Of a DNA stretch of 64,000 nt, positions 42,375 through 51,588 are shown piece by piece. The translations under genes and the position numbers were made by a program. The stretch's first letter is position 1. Every line of letters starts with the position of its first letter. Source of the stretch: Thermasporomyces sp040195635 (lineage in GTDB: Bacteria; Actinomycetota; Actinomycetes; Propionibacteriales; Actinopolymorphaceae); the NCBI RefSeq assembly GCF_040195635.1, contig NZ_JBEFTX010000027.1:29527-93526 (forward strand), written 5' to 3'. The notes below the pieces were generated by a model. It was given only the letters and a program-made list of their open reading frames with translations. It had not been told where the DNA came from and made no database searches.

Positions 42375-43457
42375 TCAGTTCATCTGGCTCTGCTCGTGGT
42401 GCGCGGTTCGGGAGTGAGCTAGCTGGCCTGGAGGGCCGAACGGGTGGGTGTGAATAGTTGCTCGGGCCAGTCGCGGTAGAGCGTGCAGAAGGCGGTGTTC
42501 GGTCTCGTGCGCGATCTCGTGCGCGTCGATGATGGTGAGCGTCTCGTCCACGCCGATGTCGGCCTCGGCGTGCAGGGCGTGTCCGACCCAGCGAAGCCGT
42601 AGATGTTCGACATCCCGCACCCCTGGGGTCTCGCGGGCAACCCGCTCGGCCAGCCGCACCAACTCGGGATCTACGGCGTCCAGGAGCCGGCCGAACACTT
42701 CTCGCGCCGCACTCCACAACACGCTCACAATCGCGGCCGTGATCAGCAGCCCTACCACCGGATCGGCCCAGTCCCAACCCACCGCCACGCCGCCTGCAGA
42801 CAACAAGACGGCAAGACTGGTGAACCCATCCGTACGGGCGTGGAGCCCGTCTGCGACCAGGGCGCCCGAGCCGATCTGCCGTCCGACCCTGATCCGATAC
42901 CGGGCCACCCACTCGTTTCCCGCGAACCCGATCACCCCGGCCAGCGCCAGCCATCCCAGGTCCGTGACCTGCCGTGGATGGGCCAGTCGGCCAACAGCCT
43001 CCCACGCGGCGAAGCCGGCCGACGCGGCGATGACGATCACGATCACCAGACCGGCCAGGTCCTCGGCCCGCCCCAGCCCGGAGGTGAACCGCCGCGACAC
43101 CGCACGCCGTCCAAGAACGAAAGCGATTGCCAGAGGGACCGCCGTCAGCGCATCGGCGAAGTTGTGCAAGGTGTCACCCAGCAAGGCCACCGAACCGGTG
43201 ACAGCCACCAGCCCTACCTGGGCGACCGCAGTGACCATGAGTGCGCCGAAGGAGATCCACAGAGCACGCATCCCTCGCCTGCTCGCCTCCAACGCCCCGT
43301 CGATCACATCCGCGGAGTCGTGACTGTGCGGCACCACCGCATGCCGCACCGCAGCCACCACTCTGCGCCAACCCCTCGGCGCGGCATCGTGACCGTGAGC
43401 GCGGCCGTGGCCGTGACTGTGGTCGTGACCGCGTCCGTGGCCGTGATCCGAGGTCAT
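42375..43457 (-). CDS. Cation diffusion facilitator (CDF) family transporter
   Basis: The product is 360 residues from ATG 43457. It has a His/Gly/Asp-rich N terminus (HGHGRGHDHSHGHG) and six transmembrane segments. Metal-site Asp/His residues are in LLGDTLHNFADALT (HxxxD) and VADGLHARTDGF (HxxxD). A C-terminal cytosolic metal-binding domain has VGHALHAEADIGVDE and AHEIAHETEHRLL. It exports zinc or similar divalent ions using the proton motive force. No metalloregulator gene is adjacent. Confidence 0.9.
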   Translation of the reverse strand: MTSDHGHGRGHDHSHGHGRAHGHDAAPRGWRRVVAAVRHAVVPHSHDSADVIDGALEASRRGMRALWISFGALMVTAVAQVGLVAVTGSVALLGDTLHNFADALTAVPLAIAFVLGRRAVSRRFTSGLGRAEDLAGLVIVIVIAASAGFAAWEAVGRLAHPRQVTDLGWLALAGVIGFAGNEWVARYRIRVGRQIGSGALVADGLHARTDGFTSLAVLLSAGGVAVGWDWADPVVGLLITAAIVSVLWSAAREVFGRLLDAVDPELVRLAERVARETPGVRDVEHLRLRWVGHALHAEADIGVDETLTIIDAHEIAHETEHRLLHALPRLARATIHTHPFGPPGQLAHSRTAHHEQSQMN

Positions 43458-44111
43458 GCGAGACAGGATTGCACCCGAACCCCGCTGCAGCACCCCACGA
43501 ACAGCGACCCCGATGTAGTCGCAACGCCCACGCAACAGCAGAACACCCAACCTGGCGCGGCTGATCATGGTCAGTCACGATCACCAGCCCGATGCCCCCC
43601 GGCTGCCCTTGCCCGCAAGGCGCAGCCGGATCGGCCAACTGTTTCGATCAAGCGATAGCGGCTCTTCGTCCATGCATTCGCTCACGACGCAGAATTAGGA
43701 CAGGCAACAGCAACGGCTGAGAAAGTAACCTTCACCTCTGCCACGAGTGCCGACGTGACCTTCACACTGTCCCAGCAGCGCAAGACCATCCTGAGCGGCG
43801 TTGGTCAATCCGTCCGGCAGGACGACACATGGAAGATCTCGGTCAAGACCCTTTGCGCCGTCGCCGAAACCCGGGACGTTGCTAGACCTGCCGCGTGCGA
43901 GCCGGCCATCTGGTAGACACCACTGCACACGAGTCCGACGTACGCATCAGGTCGGCCCAGTAGCTGGCGGGAGCGAGGCCTAGCGAGTGGCGAAAGCCCT
44001 CAGTCCGTCGAGGTCGAAGGTGTTGCATCGGAGGGCGTTCGTCGGGCCCATCGCCTGGATTGGCATCGATTGCTTGTCGTCCGCGCTCGCCACTTGGGTG
44101 TGTTGATCTAT
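43458..44111. other. Mostly gene-free stretch with a decayed coding fragment
   Basis: About 650 bases between the CDF transporter and the YibE/F gene. On the plus strand at about 43662-43916 an open frame reads VTFTLSQQRKTILSGVGQSVRQDDTWKISVKTLCAV, which looks like the C-terminal part of a secreted protein. It has no start codon and appears to be a remnant. Nothing else is recognised. Confidence 0.35.
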
Positions 44112-45386
44112 CTACCGGTCGCTGATCCTGTCCTTGTGTTGTCGGGACAGGTCGGTGGTCTCGTGTGCACCTTCTGCGGCGTGTGGCCATCCGTCGGCCC
44201 GGTGGGTCTCCGGGCGGCGTTCGGTCACTGCGGCTACGGTGCCTGCTCTGTGGGCGGTGTAGGCGGCGAGTGCCGTGGTGATGGGTACGGCTGCGATCAG
44301 CCCGAGCGTGCCGACGGCGCTGCGGACGAGTTCTTGGGCGATGAGCTGGTTGGTGAGGACCTCGCCGACGGCTCGGTTGTTCGCGTCGATGAGGACCAGC
44401 AGCGGGAGGGATGCGCCGGCGTAGGCGAGGATGATCGTGTTGATCACCGACGCGATGTGGGCACGACCGACCCTGGTGGCGGCGCGGTACAACTGCATGA
44501 AGCGGTAGGCGGGGTTGGCGTGGGCGAGTTCAGTGACGGTTGCAGCCTGGGTGACTGTTACGTCGTCGAGCACGCCGAGGGAGCCGATGAGGATGCCGGC
44601 GAGTAGCAGGCCCTGCATATTGACGTTGTGGGTAACGCCGAGGTAGGCGGATTGTTCGTCGGCGACGCCGGACAAGTGCGTGGCGGCGACCGCGGCTGCT
44701 GAGAGCAGGCCGGTGAGGGTGAGGCTGGCGAGAGTGCCAACCACCGCAACAGATGTGGACCTAGTGAACCCGTGGGTGAGGTACAACACGGTGAGCATGA
44801 TCGCCGCGGAGCCGACGATCGCGACCAGCAACGGCGGCTTGCCGGCAAGTATGGCTGGAACGACAAACAGCAGCAGCACCACGAATGTGACCACCAGTCC
44901 GGCCAGCGCTGTCAACCCTCGCCAACGGCCGAAGGCGATCACGGCGAGGACGAACGCAGCGCCCAGCATCCACAACTGGTTGCTGCGCTGATGGTCGACG
45001 ATCGCGTAGAGCCCGTCGCCGGGCTCTACCTGGTGCGTCAGCACCACCTCGTCACCTTCAGCGAACTTTGTAGAGGCAGTCCTGCCAGACAGGTCGACGG
45101 TGATGTCCTCGCCCTCGTCTGGGCCGCTAGTGATCTGGACTAATGCGGTGCCGCATCCGGAATTGTTGGCGCCGATCTGATCCGGGCAGGGTTCACGGTC
45201 CATCACCATGATCACACCGAAGGTGCGGCCCGGTATGCCGGTTTGTTCCGGGCCAGAGACGTCCGGCGGCCACAGCCATATCATCGCGGCCAGCGTGACG
45301 AGCCCGGCCGGAATGATGAAAAAGAGCGCGGAACGCCATGAACGCCACATCGGCTGCGTTGCGTGCCGATGGTGATGTGTGCCCAT
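44112..45386 (-). CDS. YibE/F family membrane protein
   Basis: The product is 424 residues from ATG 45386 (AAAGGAG upstream). One N-terminal helix (ALFFIIPAGLVTLAAMIWLW) precedes an extracytoplasmic strand-rich domain (ALVQITSGPDEGEDITVDLSG). About seven more transmembrane helices follow, including LVVTFVVLLLFVVPAILAG and TLTGLLSAAAVAATHL. The signature GVLDDVTVTQAATV and ANPAYRFMQLYRAATRVGRAHIAS is the YibE/F core. The role is unknown; the family is often near metal or cell-wall genes. Here a zinc-type CDF exporter lies downstream. Confidence 0.87.
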   Translation of the reverse strand: MGTHHHRHATQPMWRSWRSALFFIIPAGLVTLAAMIWLWPPDVSGPEQTGIPGRTFGVIMVMDREPCPDQIGANNSGCGTALVQITSGPDEGEDITVDLSGRTASTKFAEGDEVVLTHQVEPGDGLYAIVDHQRSNQLWMLGAAFVLAVIAFGRWRGLTALAGLVVTFVVLLLFVVPAILAGKPPLLVAIVGSAAIMLTVLYLTHGFTRSTSVAVVGTLASLTLTGLLSAAAVAATHLSGVADEQSAYLGVTHNVNMQGLLLAGILIGSLGVLDDVTVTQAATVTELAHANPAYRFMQLYRAATRVGRAHIASVINTIILAYAGASLPLLVLIDANNRAVGEVLTNQLIAQELVRSAVGTLGLIAAVPITTALAAYTAHRAGTVAAVTERRPETHRADGWPHAAEGAHETTDLSRQHKDRISDR

Positions 45387-45690
45387 AGAGCGGAGGCTCC
45401 TTTGCCGGCCGGGGAGACAGGCGGCGCAAACCTGCGTCGAGCGCTGCGCGCCGATGCTACCGGCCGTGCCCGCCCGTGAATAACAGCACGAAGGCAACTT
45501 CCCACCTCGCCCGCCGGTCGCTCACGTGATAATGGCGAACAGCGCCTGCCCATTAGGGCTGTGACCCGGCAAAAGGGCGCGAAGTGTGCGGCGGGATCCC
45601 GAGGTCGAGCAGGAGTACACGGACGTGTGACGTAGATCCGCACTGGCCAACGCCCGCCACGCGTCCGTCGGATGAGGTCGATGCTGGCAT

Positions 45691-46081
45691 TTATCCCTGC
45701 CACGTCATCGTCCAGGTGGTCACGGATAAGCGCGCTGGCTCGGATGTCGTTGAGGTCAGCTCGGTGGGGCGATCCACCGAAGGCATCTCGCTATGGAGCC
45801 GATGCAGCACGTCAAGGTCGCCTAGGTCCGGGAGCATCATGCCGAGCACCACCACGTCAGGCCGGATCTCCCGCGCCGCCTGCAGGCCAACCCGCGCCAT
45901 CACTCGCGCAACGCACGTCCCAGCCCTCATGCCGCAGGGCCATCAACAACAGGTCCGTCAGACTCGAGTCGTCGTCGACGACCAACACCCGGACCGGATC
46001 ACCATTCGGGCGCCGGAGGACGTGAACTCCCCGACCAGACCGGGCTCGCTGCCGGCCCGGGAGGATGGATCGGAGTGGCAC
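45691..46081 (-). pseudogene. Response regulator receiver domain, frameshifted and truncated
   Basis: One frame reads VRVLVVDDDSSLTDLLLMALRHEGWDVRCA. The next register continues VGLQAAREIRPDVVVLGMMLPDLGDLDVLHRLHSEMP. These are the acidic pocket and the phosphorylation region of an OmpR-type receiver. The phospho-acceptor Asp is replaced by Gly in VVLGMM. The effector domain is absent and the frame is lost by 45691. It is a dead remnant; no sensor kinase lies nearby. Confidence 0.6.
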
Positions 46082-46209
46082 TCATACGCGCAGCCTGACA
46101 ACCGATCCTGTGCCAAACATCAGACTCGGCTGTGAGCAACCTGTGAGATCACGCACCGCGTCTGGACGATTCCGCCAGTGATACCGGCGGACCAGCGATT
46201 CCGTTCATT

Positions 46210-46887
46210 TCAAGCCCCGATGACTCCATCGGTCGGCTGCCACGTGCACACGCAGATCTTGTTGCCATCCGGATCTGAAAGCATCGCACCCTGGTCCCGC
46301 TTGACGAGCGTTCCGCCGGCCGCCAGGGCCGCGTCGACCCGAGGCTGCACCTGGTCCGGATCGACCCAGACGTCGAGATGCCAGCGCTGACGGGGCTCGT
46401 CGCTACCGGATTGTTGGAAGAAGATCAGCGGCAGTACCTGGTTCCGGTCACCCACATCGGCAAAGTCGTCGCCGCTGACGAGTTCCCTATCCAGCACCGC
46501 CGCCCAGAACGGCGCGATCTTCTCGTGGTCCGGGGTGTCCAGGGCGAGTTCGATACACGAGAGACTCCGGGACTCGAGCTCCGCGCCCGCGGCTGCGGCG
46601 ATAGCGGAGATCCGGCGGGCAAGGCTCACGTCGCGTTCGGTTACCCCATGGGCCTCATAACCGCTGGTCAGCCTGACATCGACCCGGGACGGCCGTAGGT
46701 CGAGGTCGGCATGATGGTTCGTCTCCTCTGCGACCTGCCCGATCTCGTTGACGATCTTCAGACCGGCGCCGAAGCTCTCAGTCTTGATGCGTGTATGGAG
46801 CCTGAAGAGGCCGTAGTGGACAAGGAAAGCCCAGCCGCCGAGGCCAGCATCAATGATCTGCTGGCCAGTCATCGCCTTGGTGCTCAC
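46210..46887 (-). CDS. Pterin-4a-carbinolamine dehydratase-like / VOC fusion protein
   Basis: The product is 225 residues from GTG 46887 (GGAG upstream); ATG 46872 is an alternative. The N-terminal ~100 residues follow 4a-hydroxytetrahydrobiopterin dehydratase: LHTRIKTESFGAGLKIVNEIGQVAEETNHHADLDLRPSRVDVRLTS holds the HHxD(x)n R-V active-site region. Residues ~105-225 are a VOC (glyoxalase-like) domain (LALDTPDHEKIAPFWAAVL, LDVWVDPDQVQPRVDAALAAGGTLV, DPDGNKICVC). The fusion is common in actinobacteria; its reaction is unproven. Confidence 0.85.
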   Translation of the reverse strand: MSTKAMTGQQIIDAGLGGWAFLVHYGLFRLHTRIKTESFGAGLKIVNEIGQVAEETNHHADLDLRPSRVDVRLTSGYEAHGVTERDVSLARRISAIAAAAGAELESRSLSCIELALDTPDHEKIAPFWAAVLDRELVSGDDFADVGDRNQVLPLIFFQQSGSDEPRQRWHLDVWVDPDQVQPRVDAALAAGGTLVKRDQGAMLSDPDGNKICVCTWQPTDGVIGA

Positions 46888-47289
46888 GGATCCACTCTCC
46901 AAACCTGCTGTCCAGTGCGGAGGTGTTCTCGGCACTGGCGGCACGATAGAAGCCGTTCCGGACGTTTCGCGTCCGGAGCCGCGAGAAGTCCTCATGCGGA
47001 CATGGCAGGGGTCCATAGATCTCCGATTCAGCCGGTGCTTCCCGCCCGAACAACTGCTTCGGCACCTGGCCCACGACGCCATCCACGACCTGTTGCCGGC
47101 GCTCGTACGCAGCCTCCAGCACCTACCCAACGCCTCCCCACACTGGCGATGTGAGGCACTCCTCCACAGGAACCATGGCACCCAGGTCCTCAGCCTCCTG
47201 GACGTACTACCGGCCACGTTCACTCGATCGGTTGGCCACGGCCTCGGCGGCGCTGGTGCACCGGTGGGTTTCGCTGGTTCACTGGTGCC
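46888..47289. other. Gene-free stretch with an uncertain ORF
   Basis: About 400 bases between divergent genes. A minus-strand frame of 90 codons (46850-47122) and plus-strand frames exist but show no clear family or ribosome-binding site, and one overlaps the PCD-VOC start. I do not call a gene here. Confidence 0.35.
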
Positions 47290-48123
47290 GTGACGACGGA
47301 TCCGTGGCGGGTGGGCCACTTCGACCTGGACGGCTATCTGGCGCGGCTCGGGCTGCCCGCCCGGGTGCCGACCCGCGAAGCGTTGGACGAACTGCACGAG
47401 GCACACGTCCGCACCTTCACCTTCGACAACATCGACGTCCTGCTGCGGCAGCACCCCGGTGTCCACCTCGACGCACTCCAGGACAAGTTCGTCGACCGGG
47501 GCAGAGGCGGCTACTGTTTCGAACACTCGACGATCTTCGCCGCGGCGCTGGAGCGGCTGGGTTACCACGTACGCCGCCACCTCGGACGGGTGGGTGACCC
47601 GGCCGACGGCAGTCAGCAGGGCCGTACGCACATGGTGGTCGAGGTCGTGCTGGAAGGGCAGCGCCTGCTGTGCGACACGGGCTTCGGGATGAGCCTGCTG
47701 CGGCCGATTCCCCTCGTCGACGGTGCAGAAGACGACCACCTCGGCTGGCGTTATCGCGTCGACCGTCACGACGGAGCATGGGCGATGCGGCGCTGGCGTG
47801 ACGAGGGCTGGCTGATGATGCACACCACCGACGAGCTGCCGGTGCTTCCCATCGATCCCGTGATCGGGCACCACTACACGAGTACACATCCATCGTCGCA
47901 CTTCACGCGTACGCTCGTGCTCGCCCGCCACCTCCCCGGCCGGCACGTCACCGTCACGCACGAGGCGGTCACCGTACGCCGGGCCGACGCGCCGACCGAA
48001 CACCGTCCGCTGGGCGATGGCGAGCTCGCCGAGTGGCTGCGACTCCTCGAGGTTCCCCTCACCGAGGACGAGGAGCAGCGCCTTCTGGACCGGGTCGCGG
48101 CCCTGCAGGTCGTCCGAACCTGA
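47290..48123 (+). CDS. nat: Arylamine N-acetyltransferase
   Basis: The product is 277 residues from GTG 47290. The Cys-His-Asp triad is Cys76 in RGRGGYCFEHS, His114 in GRTHMVVEVV and Asp129 in LLCDTGFG. The N terminus (FDLDGYLARLGLP) and FTFDNIDVLL are typical of NAT. It transfers acetyl groups from acetyl-CoA to arylamines or hydrazines and can also act in antibiotic assembly. The C-terminal lobe is complete (LTEDEEQRLLDRVAAL). It is convergent with the PhyH gene. Confidence 0.92.
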   Translation: MTTDPWRVGHFDLDGYLARLGLPARVPTREALDELHEAHVRTFTFDNIDVLLRQHPGVHLDALQDKFVDRGRGGYCFEHSTIFAAALERLGYHVRRHLGRVGDPADGSQQGRTHMVVEVVLEGQRLLCDTGFGMSLLRPIPLVDGAEDDHLGWRYRVDRHDGAWAMRRWRDEGWLMMHTTDELPVLPIDPVIGHHYTSTHPSSHFTRTLVLARHLPGRHVTVTHEAVTVRRADAPTEHRPLGDGELAEWLRLLEVPLTEDEEQRLLDRVAALQVVRT

Positions 48124-48241
48124 CCGCAGCGCACCCGCTGGCGTGCGCTACCCGCGTCCCCGCCCTAGCGAGATCTCCCCGGCCCGTGCCGCGCGACCTG
48201 TGCCGCGCGGGCCCGCTCGGGCCGCGCCCGCCCGTACGCTG

Positions 48242-49051
48242 CTACTCGGTGGGGAACGCCTGGTCGCCCTCACGGCGCTCGCGGTATCCCGAGACCATGA
48301 CGCCGGGTCGTCCGAGCGACTGACCGTCGGACTGGCGATTGTGCGGGTGCCGGTAGCCCATCCGTACCAGGCGCCGCGGCTGCGACGACCGGTTGATGTC
48401 CGACCCGTGCACGGTGTTGATGCTCATCAGGACGACGTCACCGGCCTTCGCCGGCACCGCCACCGTGTCGGCCAGCCGGTAGTCCTCCATCGGCAGGTGC
48501 GGCGAACACGGACCGTCCGCAGTCTCGGTGATGTGCTGCAGCGGCCCACCACGATGCGAACCTTCGAGGAACCGGATCTCGCCGTTCTCGCTGTTCGTGT
48601 CGTCCAGGTGCACGAGCACATCGACGTAGCGGCCGTCGTCGTGCTTGTAGAACGGATGGTCCTGGTGCATCGGGAACGGCATCCCCGTCTCGGGGACCTT
48701 CACGTGCATCGTCGTGTGATGGAACTCCACGTCCGGGCCCAGCACCTTCGCCAGGACGTCGACCAGCCTCGGGTGCATGATCGCCCGTGCCCAGGCCACC
48801 GAGTAGTACTGCAGGTCGTGCATGCCGGCGAACTTGCCCGCCCGCTCGGTCTTCTCGTCCATGTACGCCTGCCGCCACGGCCCCGTCCAGGCCGAGTCGC
48901 GGTTGGCCCACTCGTCGATCAGCCGGTCGAGCTCCCGCCTCAGCTCGGCGGTCTCCTCCGAGCTGAACACCTGAGGAACCCGCAGGTAGCCCCGGTGCCA
49001 GAAGGAGTCCGCATCGCTGTCTGTCAGCACCTGCCCGACGGTCGTGGTCAT
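48242..49051 (-). CDS. Phytanoyl-CoA dioxygenase (PhyH) family protein
   Basis: The product is 269 residues from ATG 49051. The Fe(II) facial triad is His129 and Asp131 in PMHQDHPFY and His215 in NTVHGSDIN. The 2-oxoglutarate-binding Arg lies near SSQPRRLVR. Conserved strands include FHHTTMHVKVP and GEIRFLEGSHRGG. It is a non-heme iron 2OG-dependent hydroxylase of unknown substrate. Small-molecule targets such as ectoine are typical, but no ectoine genes are nearby. Confidence 0.88.
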   Translation of the reverse strand: MTTTVGQVLTDSDADSFWHRGYLRVPQVFSSEETAELRRELDRLIDEWANRDSAWTGPWRQAYMDEKTERAGKFAGMHDLQYYSVAWARAIMHPRLVDVLAKVLGPDVEFHHTTMHVKVPETGMPFPMHQDHPFYKHDDGRYVDVLVHLDDTNSENGEIRFLEGSHRGGPLQHITETADGPCSPHLPMEDYRLADTVAVPAKAGDVVLMSINTVHGSDINRSSQPRRLVRMGYRHPHNRQSDGQSLGRPGVMVSGYRERREGDQAFPTE

Positions 49052-49183
49052 CCCGACGCCTCCAGTTCAGTACCGCCACCGTGCCTGTCCAGGCCGGACG
49101 TGATCGCCAGACAGGGCGATCTTCGCTCCACCGTACATTTTCCGCGGACATGGTCGAGCCCGCCGCCCGGTGGCACCACGTCC

Positions 49184-50050
49184 CTAGTGTCCTGAGCCGG
49201 ACGTCCGGGTCGCCTGCCTCTGCTGGGCCGCCGCAGCCTCACGCTGGGGCGAACGGAGGAAGAGGTAGGTGACCGTGATGGCGTAGCCGAGATAGGCGAC
49301 AACCTGCTCGATCGAGGGCCGCGGGTCCCAGCCGAACATCGCGCCGAGGAACTTGCCGACCTCGGTGTCGACGGTCAGCCACGCGTATCCGGTCAGGTCG
49401 TAGACGTTGTTCCAGGTAAGGAAAAGGTCACCGGACGCCTGCAGGAACATCACCGTGCGAGACAGCAGACCCGCGGCGAACAGGACGAGCATCATGCCGG
49501 TGATCTTGAAGAACTGGGCCATCGGCAACCGCAGGCCGCCCAACACGACGAGATACGCGGCGGCGGCCGCGATCGCAAGGCCGAGGAGACCGCCGGTCAA
49601 CACCAGGCCGCCGGAGTCGGTGGTGGCGGCCGCGATCAGGAACAGAGCTGCCTCGAGACCCTCCCGGACGACGGCGAAGAACGCCGCAAGACCCACCGCC
49701 CACCAGATGCCCTGCCCCCTGGATGCGGCGAGGTCGATGCTGTGCTGGAGCTCGCCCCTGATGGCGCGGGAGTGCCGGCGCATCCAGAAGACCATCCAGG
49801 TGAGTACGAACACCGCCGCCACGGAGATCGCCGCGAACGCGCGCAGTCGAGCGGCCCCCTCCAGGCCCTCGAGGGTGCCGTGGATCAGCACACCCGCGAG
49901 CACCGACAGGGCGGCCGCCCCGCCGACGCCGAGCCACATCGGCCGCATCAGCTCCGGTCGGTCGATCTTGCGGATGTAGGCGTAGATGATCGCCACGACG
50001 AGGGCTGCCTCGAAGCCCTCGCGGAGCATGATCAGGAACGAAGCCAGCAC
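49184..50050 (-). CDS. efeU: FTR1 family iron permease (EfeU-like)
   Basis: The product is 288 residues from GTG 50050. Seven transmembrane helices carry two REGxE iron motifs, LREGFEAALV in helix 1 and VREGLEAALF in helix 4. The last loop has SGDLFLTWNNVYDLTGYAWLT. EfeU imports iron, usually with EfeO and EfeB, but neither lies beside it here. An IdeR-like box at 50119-50135 sits about 70 bases upstream, supporting iron repression. Confidence 0.9.
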   Translation of the reverse strand: MLASFLIMLREGFEAALVVAIIYAYIRKIDRPELMRPMWLGVGGAAALSVLAGVLIHGTLEGLEGAARLRAFAAISVAAVFVLTWMVFWMRRHSRAIRGELQHSIDLAASRGQGIWWAVGLAAFFAVVREGLEAALFLIAAATTDSGGLVLTGGLLGLAIAAAAAYLVVLGGLRLPMAQFFKITGMMLVLFAAGLLSRTVMFLQASGDLFLTWNNVYDLTGYAWLTVDTEVGKFLGAMFGWDPRPSIEQVVAYLGYAITVTYLFLRSPQREAAAAQQRQATRTSGSGH

Positions 50051-50118
50051 GGTGGCGCGTCTCCTTCCCGCAACGACCGCGAACGGGCGACAGGGGCCAC
50101 ATGCCCGTCCACTGGCAC

Positions 50119-50135
50119 AGGTTAGCTGAGCCTAA
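50119..50135 (-). promoter_or_regulatory. IdeR/DtxR-type iron box upstream of efeU
   Basis: On the minus strand TTAGGCTCAGCTAACCT agrees with the DtxR/IdeR consensus TTAGGTTAGGCTAACCT at 14 of 17 positions, including both TTAGG/CTAACCT arms. The position, about 70 bases before the efeU start, suits a repressor site that closes under iron-replete conditions. Confidence 0.6.
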
Positions 50136-50239
50136 GCTCATCGAGGACGGAGGACGCCGGATCGGCCGTCAGGTCGGCGATCATGTCTGGCATGAACGGC
50201 TTGCGGTTGTCGGGCCTTGCCGGCGGTCTCCCGGAAGGA

Positions 50240-50830
50240 GTGCACCGTACGGCGACCGCTCCCAGCCCCTGGATCCTGGTCGCCGGCCGCACCCTCGTGG
50301 AAGGCTGGCCGCCGTTCACGCACTGCAGGACCAGTACCGGCTGACTCCACTCCACCTGTTCGGCAATGAGGGCGCCATCGTGCCGGACCGTCGCGATGTG
50401 CTGGAACCAGTCGATCCGGCGCGGGATCCGCTCGGGTCGTGGAAGACGCTGAACGCGATGCTTACCGAGAATCCCCCTCCGAAGCACCACGAGATCCTGC
50501 TCCGGCAGTTCGCGGACATCGGCGTCGGGCCCGGGCTCGATGTCGAGGCTCAGCCGGAATCTGTCAAGCAGGGCCTGATCGACGCCTCCGCCGCGGGCAC
50601 GCCCATGCTCGAACAGCAGCTGCTCAGCGGGGACTGGGCCAACATGATCAACGGTTGGCGCTACCCACCGCCGCAGATGGGACACTTCGGGGACGACTTC
50701 GTCAAGCGGGCAGCAGAGCAGGCCCTGTTCGGTGTCTGCGCGAACAATCTCGAGGAGGCGATATACCTTGTCGCTTTCCACGACGCCGAGGACGAAACGC
50801 TGTCGACCGGCAGATCTGCACCAGCAGTCT
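50240..50830 (+). pseudogene. DUF1254/DUF1214 domain protein, decayed
   Basis: One register reads ILVAGRTLVEGWP. Another continues AVHALQDQYRLTPLHLFGNEGAIVPDR, VKQGLIDASAAGTPMLEQQL and NMINGWRYPPPQMGHFGDDFVKRAAEQALFGVCANNLEEAIYLVAFHDAE. This is the central part of the DUF1254/DUF1214 family. The N terminus is missing and the C-terminal half is lost after FHDAED, where the frame drifts. A frameshift lies near 50322. It is non-functional. Confidence 0.65.
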
Positions 50831-50872
50831 TGCTCCCACACGGCCTTCGCCTCGCCATGTCGGTGCCGGCGC

Positions 50873-51250
50873 GTGACAGGTAACCAGACCGATCAGGTCC
50901 TTTCTCGGCTTCGCCAAGTCCGGGACAGGATCGACCGAGACTACGCACAGCCGCTGAACGTCGAGGCGCTCGCCCGCGGGGTGCACATCTCGGCCGGGCA
51001 CCTCGGCCGCGGGCTCAAACGCGCCTTCGGCGAGTCGCCGTACGTGATCTGATGACCCGGCGGATCGAACGGGCGATGGCCCTCCTACGTCGGGCGACCT
51101 GAGCGTCACCGACGCCTGCTTCGCGGTCGGCTGCTCCTCGCTGGGCACATTCAGCACCCGCATCACCACGCTGGTCGGCGTACCACCAAGCGTCTGTCGG
51201 CGCGAAGCTGCCCAGACTTTCTACCTGCCGCGTGTTCCCTGGGTCCAGGC
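50873..51250 (+). pseudogene. AraC-family regulator remnant, frameshifted
   Basis: From GTG 50873 the frame reads TDQVLSRLRQVRDRIDRDYAQPLNVEALARGVHISAGHLGRGLKRAFGESPYV, an AraC N-terminal HTH half, then stops at 51052. Another register continues LMTRRIERAMALLRR, and a third GDLSVTDACFAVGCSSLGTFSTRITTLVGVPPSVCRRE. Two shifts (near 51045 and 51095) break the DNA-binding domain. There is no adjacent intact target gene. Confidence 0.65.
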
Positions 51251-51271
51251 CAGTGTCGACACAACACACCG

Positions 51272-51454
51272 TCACCAGCCCAGACGACGGTCCACAATGC
51301 GCGTCAACTCTTCCGCGCTGGGGGGCACCGCGAACGTCTCTTCGCCCTCCAGGCCATCCACCATGACGTGGAAGTAAGTTCCTTCATCTTCTACGGACTC
51401 GACAATGACGACTTCATGCGAATCGACTCGATAAGTTGCTACTACCCGGTCCAC
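51272..51454 (-). CDS. Small hypothetical protein
   Basis: The product is 60 residues from GTG 51454. It reads DRVVATYRVDSHEVVIVESVEDEGTYFHVMVDGLEGEETFAVPPSAEELTRIVDRRLGW, with four predicted beta strands and one final helix. It is compact and acidic and looks like a real small protein, but I know no family. Confidence 0.5.
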   Translation of the reverse strand: MDRVVATYRVDSHEVVIVESVEDEGTYFHVMVDGLEGEETFAVPPSAEELTRIVDRRLGW

Positions 51455-51588
51455 AAGGCCAACCTCGTTCGATTGCCTGCGCTACAACGGATACCCCAGG
51501 AGCCAAGCATCATGCGACACAGCCACCGCCTTCTGCTCGGCCATCGGGTTCTGACGCCACCAGGGGCGCGGCGGTGAGTGTCCTTACG

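Noticed and set aside
46850..47122. Minus-strand ORF of 90 codons upstream of the PCD-VOC gene
   Set aside because: Overlaps the PCD-VOC start, lacks a ribosome-binding site and shows no family.
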